DNA from: Desulfocapsa sp.
GTDB taxonomy: Bacteria; Desulfobacterota; Desulfobulbia; Desulfobulbales; Desulfocapsaceae
Reading direction: 5' to 3'
DNA: 35,815 nt
Assembly: GCA_013792135.1 (NCBI GenBank)
Contig: VMSP01000027.1
Span: 1-35,815, forward strand
Below are positions 7,083-14,700 of the stretch, piece by piece. Below the pieces are notes generated by a model, which saw nothing but the letters and a program-made list of their open reading frames with translations, made no database searches and had not been told where the DNA came from. Position 1 is the first letter of the stretch. Every line of letters begins with the position of its first letter. The position numbers and the translations under genes were made by a program.

Positions 7083-10000
7083 ATGTACAGTAACTCTATT
7101 AATCGTCATTCCGATCATCTCAGGCTCTTCCAACTTTTCCGGGCAGTAATTATTATTGCCAGCTGCATTTTATTCATTTCTCTTCTGTTCCCTCTGTGCT
7201 CTGCCAAAGCCGCAAACAACACTGCTTTCCTGCCGGCGATTTATCATCTGCTGAACAGCAGCAATGTCGGTTGGAAAAATACATCCCTCACTCATCCCAT
7301 TCCACTCACCTACGAAGGTTATGACGAAGAGCCTTTAGATAAAGAGCTCAGACAATGCAAGGTGGTACAAGTGGAGGACGGTTATTGGATAGCCTTTACG
7401 AGATATTATTACGGCTATCTATTCCTCATGAAAATAAATCTGGACGGTCGGACCATGATTCCCCCGTTTCAACTGACCACTGTAACCAATGCGACTGATG
7501 GTCAATATTTTTATCGATTTACCCTTATTCCCAGGGAAGACGGCGGTGTTCAGGTACTCACCACGGAATGGGGTGGCGAAGTGGGGACTACCAAACCAGA
7601 TATTCTGCACGACTATCTGTTAAACCGGAGCGGGCAGATTCTTCATAATGAGGCAGTACTGACACAGCGCACACTTCATAGCCAGGGGTTCAAGGCTCTC
7701 TGGGCCACACGCACAGCAGATGGTCGCACCAGTTTTGTTGCGCTCTCGGATGGAGCCATCTGGTGCGGCATCTATACTAACAGCAGTGATGCAAGGACTT
7801 GGGAGGCAGTTCCGGCACCACTAAATGGCACTGGTGTATGGGAATATTTTGCTGCCTCATATGATCCGGATCTTGATCGGCTGTATCTCATGTACAGTGA
7901 TTATTACAAAACCAGTAACGGCACATTTATGACAAGATGGACGCCGGACGGTACCCGCGAAGTCCTTGTTGATTACACTGCTCAAATCGGATACGTCAAC
8001 GATCAGTATTCTTACCAGCTCCTGCCCACGCCAGAGGGTCTTCTTGTCTCCCTGCCAAGATATACCTCAACCTACAAGTTTCTTTTGCTCAACAGCAATT
8101 GTACCGTTGCTAAAGAGGTTAATGTTAATGGCTTGGTCGTAGATACCCTTTCTGTCGGACATATGGTGACCATCGATGATCAAAAAACCGTCCGACTGGT
8201 ATTTCGCGAACGCAACACTAATGGTTGCAAGTATGCCGTTTTTGACCTGACCGGGAAATTGCTCATCCCTAAAATGGATGCCGCCATCAATGATGGGACA
8301 GATACGGAGATGCATCCACATGTCTTTGTTAATGGCAGGAGGACGACCATATTGTACAGTGGAAACAAACCCGGCGGTTACCGGATGCTGATATGCCGGC
8401 ATCTTGGGTACGACTTTACTTCAGGGCAGCCGGACCTGGTGGTATCGGCTCCTCATATTATTCAATCTCCAGGGATAGCGTCATTGGGAGATGAAATCTG
8501 GCTTTTGGTGAGGGTCTTCAACCGCGGTGAGGCAGTCAGTAGCCCTGCCAGCGTGACCCTGACCTATAACGGAGCAACCTTTTCCGGAGACATCGGGCAA
8601 CTTGACCCCGGCGAGAATCAGGAAGTGACCTTCTCCGGTTTGATCACTCCGGCATATCTTTCGTCAATGCCGACCATGACAGTTAACGTTCCCAATGGCT
8701 ACTGGAGCGGCAACAACTCTATCAGCTCTCTGGTGCGCTATCCGAACAGTACTCCTATTTATCCGGCTGGGGCAGGTCTCTATACCTGGACCGTCGAGAA
8801 CAGGGTAACCTCTGAGCTCCTGCCCAATGCCCTGGTAAGCATCCTGGTACCGAACATCTTAACGGTCGACGGCCAAGTGCGTGATATCATCCTCCTCAAT
8901 GAGACCGATGATCATGGCGAGATCAGCTTCCGGTTGCCGAATGGCACCTATACCTTTTATCTGTCAAAATATGGATATGCCTCGGACAATCCCGAGATAA
9001 CCGTGCCGGGCGCAGCTTCGACACTTACTCTTGACCCTCCCGGCGACTTGGCGCTGACTTTTGTCGATGCGAAGGGGGGAGCATTACATCCCACGCCCAA
9101 CCGGGTAAAACTGACTCTGGAGGAGCAGGGTGGTTCTTCCCGTTTCTATATAGGTCGCGGAGATGAAAATGGACTGCTCCTGAATGAAATTATGCCCGCG
9201 ACTTATAGCTATACCATCACAGCCTTCGGATATCTCCCGTCAGAGGGTAGCATCACTATTCATGGCGGCAACAATAGTTTTGGCCCGGTTTCTCTCACAC
9301 CAACTGACAGAGGAATTATCACCGGTCATGTCACCTCGGGCGGAAGTGCCTTGGGAAGTGTGTATGTCTCCATCCAGGGAACGGGTTTAGAAACCATCAC
9401 TGACAGCAGTGGAAATTTCTCCATCAGTGACCTCCCTTACGGCACCTATACTGTCTATTTCGATAAAGAGCATTACCTCTCCAAAGAGACCTCATTCACT
9501 CTGAGCGAAGCTACGTGGAATATCGGCACTGCAGACCTTCCGGCAATACCTGCCGGAACTGAAGGTGGTCCGGACTTGGGCAACTTTACGCATGCAGCCT
9601 GGAACAGGGTTGACTCTTTCCCCGGATTTCTCGATGCGCCCAGTTATAAGATCACCACGACCTACGGTGCCTTTAATTTCCAAGGGAGCATGATCTACAG
9701 CATCAGTGGGGAGGCCGCTGATTTCAGCAGCATCACCCTTAATATCAGCGGGAGGAAATGGTATTATTACAGCGTCAGCACCGAATTCAGTCTCCTGGAT
9801 TTTGCTTTTTCCAATATTGGAACCGCCGGGGAAATTGCCGACGCTGCCGGTCAGGTTGCCGGCTTTCTGGTTGACCCCGTTGGTGGTTTTCTTGACTCGT
9901 TTCTGTTGGACGTAGGTGTGGGCGGATCTGGCGGACAAACCATTGTCAGGGTGGACCGGGTAGCTCTGTATGAAGGAACAAGCGTCTTGTGGGATTCTCC

Positions 10001-10244
10001 GATGCTTGATCGCCAGGAGTATTCGACTGACGGCCCCATGGAATATACCGTTTCCGGCGTCCATACAGATCAGATCCAGGATATTACCCTCAAGGTTTAC
10101 CTGAAAGTAATGAATGAAAATTATTCGCAGGGGCCACTTGTTTATATGGATACCTTTCGCTTCGATTGGCGTTATGGAGGTGGGTCGTTTAATTTGAAGA
10201 ACATAATTCAAAATCCACCTGACTATCCTACGTTGATGCCATAA
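7083..10244 (+). CDS. Large secreted protein with CARDB-like and carboxypeptidase-regulatory-like domains
   Basis: From the ATG at 7083 (GGGGGA ribosome binding site) the product is 1053 residues. In-frame TTG at 7050 and ATG at 7071 have poorer sites. A long signal peptide ends near SAKA. The first ~440 residues are beta-rich without a family I recognise. A CARDB-like adhesion fold starts near residue 447 (QPDLVVSAP...VRVFNRG). Later repeats resemble carboxypeptidase regulatory domains, best seen at about 742-819 (GIITGHVTSGGSALGSVYVSI...DSSGNFSISDLPYGTYTV). The C-terminal 230 residues are again beta-rich. It is probably a cell-surface or extracellular structural/adhesive protein. Its stop codon lies within the target duplication of the MITE-like element, so the last residues may have changed on insertion. 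Confidence 0.75.
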   Translation: MYSNSINRHSDHLRLFQLFRAVIIIASCILFISLLFPLCSAKAANNTAFLPAIYHLLNSSNVGWKNTSLTHPIPLTYEGYDEEPLDKELRQCKVVQVEDGYWIAFTRYYYGYLFLMKINLDGRTMIPPFQLTTVTNATDGQYFYRFTLIPREDGGVQVLTTEWGGEVGTTKPDILHDYLLNRSGQILHNEAVLTQRTLHSQGFKALWATRTADGRTSFVALSDGAIWCGIYTNSSDARTWEAVPAPLNGTGVWEYFAASYDPDLDRLYLMYSDYYKTSNGTFMTRWTPDGTREVLVDYTAQIGYVNDQYSYQLLPTPEGLLVSLPRYTSTYKFLLLNSNCTVAKEVNVNGLVVDTLSVGHMVTIDDQKTVRLVFRERNTNGCKYAVFDLTGKLLIPKMDAAINDGTDTEMHPHVFVNGRRTTILYSGNKPGGYRMLICRHLGYDFTSGQPDLVVSAPHIIQSPGIASLGDEIWLLVRVFNRGEAVSSPASVTLTYNGATFSGDIGQLDPGENQEVTFSGLITPAYLSSMPTMTVNVPNGYWSGNNSISSLVRYPNSTPIYPAGAGLYTWTVENRVTSELLPNALVSILVPNILTVDGQVRDIILLNETDDHGEISFRLPNGTYTFYLSKYGYASDNPEITVPGAASTLTLDPPGDLALTFVDAKGGALHPTPNRVKLTLEEQGGSSRFYIGRGDENGLLLNEIMPATYSYTITAFGYLPSEGSITIHGGNNSFGPVSLTPTDRGIITGHVTSGGSALGSVYVSIQGTGLETITDSSGNFSISDLPYGTYTVYFDKEHYLSKETSFTLSEATWNIGTADLPAIPAGTEGGPDLGNFTHAAWNRVDSFPGFLDAPSYKITTTYGAFNFQGSMIYSISGEAADFSSITLNISGRKWYYYSVSTEFSLLDFAFSNIGTAGEIADAAGQVAGFLVDPVGGFLDSFLLDVGVGGSGGQTIVRVDRVALYEGTSVLWDSPMLDRQEYSTDGPMEYTVSGVHTDQIQDITLKVYLKVMNENYSQGPLVYMDTFRFDWRYGGGSFNLKNIIQNPPDYPTLMP

Positions 10245-10245
10245 G

Positions 10246-10384
10246 GGTACCTTGAAAAATTAGGATTTTTATTCAAGATCAAGGCGTGAATAAAATTTTA
10301 CCGCAGGCATCTGTTTGATATTCCGAGGATAAAATTTTATGAACAATGCAGAACTTGGACAAAAAGACCATTTTTCAAGATACC
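10246..10384. mobile_element. MITE-like element with terminal inverted repeats and 6-bp target duplication
   Basis: GGTACCTTGAAAAA at 10246-10259 and TTTTTCAAGATACC at 10371-10384 are 14-base terminal inverted repeats with one mismatch. The element is flanked by a perfect direct repeat, CATAAG, at 10240-10245 and 10385-10390. The interior is also imperfectly palindromic (TAAAATTTTA appears in both halves), and there is no ORF. The size, terminal repeats and target duplication fit a non-autonomous miniature element mobilised by a transposase encoded elsewhere. The left duplication contains the TAA stop of the preceding gene. No second copy is visible in the window. Confidence 0.7.
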
Positions 10385-10617
10385 CATAAGTGAGTAGTGT
10401 GAGTTGTCTGTCGTACCCTTTAAGTACGGTGAAAATTGTATCCAGTTTTGTTGCTCAAGAGATACTACTGGTAAATGTACAGGTTAACCATACGTATTAT
10501 GTTACTCAACCGGTATGAATCCTTCGTGCTGGTTGTTGTAGATGTCATTCCTGGCCATTGAACGGGTTGCATTGACCACGGGGTTAGTATCCAGACAACC
10601 CAAGAGAGGAGTAAATC

Positions 10618-11112
10618 ATGCAACGAAACACGTTAGTGCTTTCTGCTTTGGTAGGTGTCATGTCATTATCTGCCGGGTTTACACTGGCAGCGGACCAGGA
10701 TCGTCTGCAGGATCAGGACAGGCTGCAAACGCTGGACAGACTTCAAACCCCAAATCAGGATCAAGATCGGACACGGGACAGACTGCAGATGCAAGACCGT
10801 GATCAAATCTACGGCAGTCAGCTCATGACCCAGCAAGAGCGAACAGAATTTCGCGCCAAAATGCATTCTGCGAAAACAGCTATGGAGCGAGAACAGATTC
10901 GCAATGAACATCATCTGCGCATGCAAGAGCGAGCTAAGGAACAGGGTGTAACTTTGTCCCAAGAGCCACCTGTCAGAGGGGGGATGATGGGAACCGGTAG
11001 TGGAATGGGAACCGGTGGAGGTATGGGATCAGGTGGTGGTATGGGATCAGGTGGTGGAGGTATGGGATCGGGTGGAGGCGGAATGGGGTCCGGTGGTGGC
11101 AGGGGACGCTGA
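10618..11112 (+). CDS. Secreted low-complexity protein: Gln/Asp/Arg-rich N-half, Gly-Met-rich tail
   Basis: The 164-residue product starts with a signal peptide (cleavage near LAA, residue 22). An array of DRLQ/QDQDR-type short repeats follows to about residue 62, then a conserved helical core (QIYGSQLMTQQERTEFRAKMHSA and REQIRNEHHLRMQERAKEQGVTL). The tail is Gly-rich with GMGSGGG units. The core resembles a recurrent family of small proteobacterial exported proteins of unknown function. The tail is encoded by a tandem DNA repeat and may vary in length. A GAGGAG site precedes the ATG. The 230 bases upstream, after the MITE-like element, hold no other gene I can support. Confidence 0.75.
   Translation: MQRNTLVLSALVGVMSLSAGFTLAADQDRLQDQDRLQTLDRLQTPNQDQDRTRDRLQMQDRDQIYGSQLMTQQERTEFRAKMHSAKTAMEREQIRNEHHLRMQERAKEQGVTLSQEPPVRGGMMGTGSGMGTGGGMGSGGGMGSGGGGMGSGGGGMGSGGGRGR
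10990..11105 (+). repeat. Imperfect tandem repeat encoding GMGSGGG units
   Basis: Units such as GGTATGGGATCAGGTGGT recur with small length differences (15-18 bases), giving about seven Gly-Met-Gly-Ser/Thr-Gly-Gly units. The repeat keeps the reading frame, so slippage by whole units would change tail length without breaking the protein. Confidence 0.7.
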
Positions 11113-11736
11113 TTACTGCTACAAAGGAGCGATTCAGGGTGGGCTTGATATCCCTGTGCTGTCTCGATGGCAAAGGTCCCTCAGCTTTTCATAATTAGTG
11201 TTTGAGCCTGAGTTCTGCCAGAGGTAAGGGCGGCTTTCCCCTCGTCTCCCCCCCTCCCGGTCCACTCGCAGATGATGACGGTTGTTAAGGCTGTGAGCTT
11301 TCTTTAGTAAGTAATCGCAGCACAGGGCTTGGCTTTACCAACCGTCATCATCTGCAGTACTTGTTTCTTTTCGTGGCATTATATTTTTATTTTCGGAACT
11401 CTTTTTTGTCCTTTCACCGAGTCCAGTATATTTTCCAACTGCTCAAACAGATCACGGGACCACTTCGTATTTTCTTTGTCATTTTTTCTTCTTTGCCGCG
11501 GGAAGTATCTTCAGCCCCATGCATGAGGATTAAGAAAGTTGTATGCTGGTCCGTAAAAATGGTTGTTCCCCCCCGTCTCAATCCACAAAAGTAGACTTAC
11601 CAGAAATCTACACCGAGAACAAATGACGACTGGCTGTTATCTCTACCCGTGTATGATGAGTTGTTCTTTGAATGTGTTAATGTGGTAGACGATATAGTTT
11701 TCTTGTGAATGTGGATATTATATTGTTGATATAAAC
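11113..11736. other. Gene-free interval containing an 88-bp palindromic element
   Basis: No gene is supportable here. GCAGATGATGACGGTTG at 11268-11284 and CAACCGTCATCATCTGC at 11339-11355 form a perfect 17-base inverted repeat around a 54-base interior, which itself has partial inner complementarity (TTAAGGC and GGCTTTA). I see no flanking target duplication. The rest is T-rich and C-rich sequence without recognised signals. The palindrome could be a second miniature element, a recombination-site-like hairpin or a structured RNA. Confidence 0.5.
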
Positions 11737-12009
11737 TTAAATCCTGGGGTCAATATTTCCAGGACCGCCACAGGCTGGGTCGTAGCAGGTCACATTCTTA
11801 AAGTCGCAGATTTCTCCACATGCCGGACATTTTTCAGGAGGATTTGCAACCTGTATGGTCCTGCCACAATTCCCACATTTCCAGTATGGATCGGAAGCCG
11901 CGGTTGTAAACGAACCATGGGGTGAATAGCCACAATGGCCACAGACGGTCAAGATATCCTTATAATCCTTACCGCATTCTTCACATTTACCCTGTTTTAT
12001 CTCACTCAT
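11737..12009 (-). CDS. Small multi-Cys zinc-ribbon/rubredoxin-like protein
   Basis: The 90-residue protein has four CxxC knuckles: CEEC near residue 9, CGHC near 23, CGNC near 45 and CPAC near 61. A further CDF...CYDPAC segment follows, and it ends GGPGNIDPRI. The C-terminal half (YWKCGNCGRTIQV...PPEKCPACGE...GNIDPRI) matches a rubredoxin-like family common in anaerobic sulfate reducers. The N-terminal half adds a second ribbon. It probably binds iron or zinc; whether it transfers electrons cannot be read from the sequence. An AAGGAG ribosome binding site precedes the ATG. It is a single-gene unit. Confidence 0.8.
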   Translation of the reverse strand: MSEIKQGKCEECGKDYKDILTVCGHCGYSPHGSFTTAASDPYWKCGNCGRTIQVANPPEKCPACGEICDFKNVTCYDPACGGPGNIDPRI

Positions 12010-12194
12010 AAATAGACTCCTTTGCGTCAGGTGTTGATTAAAGCATGAAGTGATGTCACAAGAAGGTAACGGAGGAGAAGTATATTCAACTCATCGTGAG
12101 ATGATACAATCCTCATATTTTATGGTAGCATCTTTATCTTATATTGAAGCATAGTGAAATTAAAATAGCAATGTGCAACGGAGGGTGATAATCA

Positions 12195-12299
12195 GTGAAG
12201 GATTTTGAAAACCCGCGAAAAGAGGGGGCCATGGCACAGATTGGTCAAGCGATTCTGCGGGAAGCAGGAAATCATCCCCATGGATCATGGAAAATATAG
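12195..12299 (+). CDS. Possible 34-residue small protein upstream of the flavoprotein
   Basis: A GTG at 12195 preceded by GGAGG opens a 34-codon frame (starting as MKDFENPRKEGAM) that stops 13 bases before the TTG start of the next gene. An internal ATG at 12231 would give 22 residues. The ribosome binding site spacing is somewhat long. It could be a translated leader, a real small protein or a remnant of a degraded gene. Nothing in the sequence is recognisable. Confidence 0.25.
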   Translation: MKDFENPRKEGAMAQIGQAILREAGNHPHGSWKI

Positions 12300-12311
12300 A
12301 GGAACGTTCCC

Positions 12312-13889
12312 TTGGACTTGATATTGAACAATCTGCACATTCCCATCGAACAAGACGGCATGAATGCCTATATTCACGCCGCCTCCCAAAAGATGAAAAT
12401 AGGGGAAGGCGATATAGTCATCGCCAAAATTCTAAGTAAATCCCTTGATCTGGGCAATAAAGAACAGCTTTTTTATAAGATTTCTCTTGTTGTTTCGACT
12501 GATGACAGCTTTGCCAACAAGCAGAAGTTCCCGCTTTACATCGAAGCAATACAGTCAGAGAGGAAAATAGCAGACAGTAAGGAGAGGCCGATAATCGTGG
12601 GCTTCGGTCCGGCCGGTATGTTTGCGGCCCTTGAACTGATTGATTATGGATTTACCCCCCTCATCTTTGAACGAGGCAAAAAGATAGAGGAACGCTCTCT
12701 TGATGTGCAACGCTTTATAAAAGAGAGGAAACTCGATTCTGAATCCAACATCCAGTTTGGGGAAGGGGGTGCTGGTTCCTACTCGGACGGCAAGCTCTTT
12801 TCCCGGCGAAATCAGAATACCAGCTATGTCAATCGGGTCCTACAGACCTTTATCAAATTCGGGGCGCCAGCTGAAATAGGCTATATCAGCAAGCCCCATC
12901 TGGGTACGGATGTCCTGTGCCGGATCGTTCGCAATATAAGGCTCTATATCCTGGAGCGGGGCGGGGAGATCTTGTATGGCTCTAAAATGACCGACCTCCT
13001 GATCTCGGAGGGTGTGGCCACCGGAATTATCATCAACGGGGAGAAGGAATATCTTGCTTCCAGTATCTATATTGCCCTGGGACATTCGGCCCGCGATACC
13101 GTGGTGATGCTCCATGAAAAAGGGGTTGCCCTTGAGCAGCGGCCGATTTCGGTGGGGGTGAGAATTGAGCATCCTGTGGAGACGATTAATCTGATGCGCT
13201 ATGGCGACAAATACAAGGACTTTCCGGGCCTGGGGGCTGCCACCTATTCCTTGAATTATACCAACCGGCAGATCCGGCGGGGGGTCTATACCTTCTGCAT
13301 GTGCCCGGGCGGAGAGGTCGTGAATGCCTCATCGGAGCCCGGCATGCTTGTTCTTAACGGGATGAGCTACTCACAGAGATCGTCACCCTTTTCCAATGCC
13401 GCTCTGGTGGTGAGCTGTCACGCTGAAGATTATCAATCAGCCAGTCCACTGGCGGGTATTGAGTTTCAGAAGGATGTTGAGCGCAAGGTCTTTGCCGCAG
13501 GCGGAGGCAACTGGCAGGCCCCGGCCCAGAATCTGCTGAATTTTTTGGGTGAGAGCAGCTCTGTCGGCCTGCATCAGACCTCTTATAAAATGGGAGTGGT
13601 TTCTGCTGACATGAAAGAGATCTTTCCCGGATTTGTGGTAGAGGAGTTGTCGGCCGCCTTTCATAAATGGAAAGAGGAAGTTCCCCTCTTTGTTTCCAGT
13701 CAGGCGATATTGCTGGCGGCGGAAACCAGGACCTCCTCCCCGGTGCGGATTCAACGCAATGAAAAATATGAATCCGTTAATATCAAAAATCTCTATCCCA
13801 TTGGCGAAGGTTCTGGCTATACCGGCGGGATAACCAGTTCTGCCGCCGATGCCATCAGGGCGGTGGAAATACACATATCGGAAGGATAG
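12312..13889 (+). CDS. FAD-dependent dehydrogenase of the COG2509 family
   Basis: The 525-residue protein has an N-terminal ~85-residue domain followed by an FAD-binding Rossmann motif (IIVGFGPAGMFAALEL, from residue 94). It also has the family blocks ESNIQFGEGGAGSYSDGKL, RPISVGVRIEHP, YTFCMCPGGEVVNASSE and, at the end, YPIGEGSGYTGGITSSAADA, where the flavin ring is covered. The length is normal for this widely distributed family, whose substrate is unestablished. The start is a TTG with AGAGGA upstream; no ATG fits as well, since the next Met lies inside the N-terminal domain. The DUF2293 gene follows 60 bases later. Confidence 0.85.
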   Translation: MDLILNNLHIPIEQDGMNAYIHAASQKMKIGEGDIVIAKILSKSLDLGNKEQLFYKISLVVSTDDSFANKQKFPLYIEAIQSERKIADSKERPIIVGFGPAGMFAALELIDYGFTPLIFERGKKIEERSLDVQRFIKERKLDSESNIQFGEGGAGSYSDGKLFSRRNQNTSYVNRVLQTFIKFGAPAEIGYISKPHLGTDVLCRIVRNIRLYILERGGEILYGSKMTDLLISEGVATGIIINGEKEYLASSIYIALGHSARDTVVMLHEKGVALEQRPISVGVRIEHPVETINLMRYGDKYKDFPGLGAATYSLNYTNRQIRRGVYTFCMCPGGEVVNASSEPGMLVLNGMSYSQRSSPFSNAALVVSCHAEDYQSASPLAGIEFQKDVERKVFAAGGGNWQAPAQNLLNFLGESSSVGLHQTSYKMGVVSADMKEIFPGFVVEELSAAFHKWKEEVPLFVSSQAILLAAETRTSSPVRIQRNEKYESVNIKNLYPIGEGSGYTGGITSSAADAIRAVEIHISEG

Positions 13890-13949
13890 CCTTCCGGGCG
13901 ACGCCGCTTTATCTGGCCACTTATTCCCCTCATTTCACTCTTTTTAATT

Positions 13950-14621
13950 ATGGCGCATATTCATCGTGTAGTTCAGCCTGGTCGGGTGCAAGGAACTGTT
14001 CTTTCAGAATCAGGCGAGCGGTTGAATCCGCCCGAGGATTGGATCTTTCTCCCGGCCGGAGACGCCGCAATAACCAGATGTGTCAAGACTAAGGGCGAGA
14101 CTTGGGTCGTCCAGGTGCGCAAAGGCAAAAGGACGATTGCAACAGGGATCTGGGCCAAAGAAGCACATATTCTGGAATCGCAACAGGAGGTTGAGGCCAA
14201 GAGATCAAGCCCTGAATATGAGAGAAGGCGAAAAAGCGATCTTTCCAGACGTGAGGCCAAACAAGAGACCTATGTGGGTGAATTCTATGCTGAGGTCATC
14301 CGTTTCCTCGCTTTTCATCCGCGCTATCAGACCGAGGCCGAACTTCTCGGGGGAAAAATCAGTGCTCACGCAACACCGGTGGGCAGCGGCACAGTGGCCA
14401 GGACCGAACGCATCCCCATTGCCAGACGCGCCGAGGCCGCAGTGATTGCCTGGATGCGCCACCAGACAACGGCCTACGATTCAATGACCATCGCCCGGGT
14501 CAAGGGCAGAAGAAGAGAGGTGCGCAGACTGCTGGCCGCCAGATCTGTCGAACTCCTGCAGGCCTATCGTCAGGGGCAGGATCTTGCCGAAAACTGTCCC
14601 CTGAAAAAGGCTTTGGCCTGA
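13950..14621 (+). CDS. DUF2293 domain protein
   Basis: The 223-residue basic protein carries a DUF2293-like block near 156-210 (RAEAAVIAWMRHQTTAYDSM...RRLLAARSVELL), preceded by a helical, Arg/Lys-rich middle (EYERRRKSDLSRREAKQ). The N-terminal 60 residues are beta-rich (WIFLPAGDAAITRCVK, TWVVQVRKGKR). No catalytic motif is obvious; the charge suggests nucleic-acid contact, but that is a guess. There is no good ribosome binding site before the ATG at 13950, so the start is less certain. It lies between the flavoprotein and ydbH on the same strand. Confidence 0.7.
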   Translation: MAHIHRVVQPGRVQGTVLSESGERLNPPEDWIFLPAGDAAITRCVKTKGETWVVQVRKGKRTIATGIWAKEAHILESQQEVEAKRSSPEYERRRKSDLSRREAKQETYVGEFYAEVIRFLAFHPRYQTEAELLGGKISAHATPVGSGTVARTERIPIARRAEAAVIAWMRHQTTAYDSMTIARVKGRRREVRRLLAARSVELLQAYRQGQDLAENCPLKKALA

Positions 14622-14700
14622 GAGCATTCCACTGCTTTTTCTGTTACAGTGGCTTTTGGCAGAAGGGTAATTGGGCCCTGGCGAATCGGGAAGGAGTTGT

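Noticed and set aside
11268-11355. Integron attC site
   Set aside because: The 17-base arms are perfectly paired and lack the RYYYAAC/GTTRRRY arrangement in the right orientation; no integrase or cassette array is present.
11329-11594. Overlapping Phe/Ser-rich short frames in the gene-free interval
   Set aside because: Two frames overlap each other in T-rich DNA with no ribosome binding site; their composition is that expected of translated T-rich intergenic sequence.
14629-14656. CCACTG/CAGTGG hairpin after the DUF2293 gene as terminator
   Set aside because: Six-base stem with a twelve-base loop and only a short CTTTT afterwards; too weak to call.
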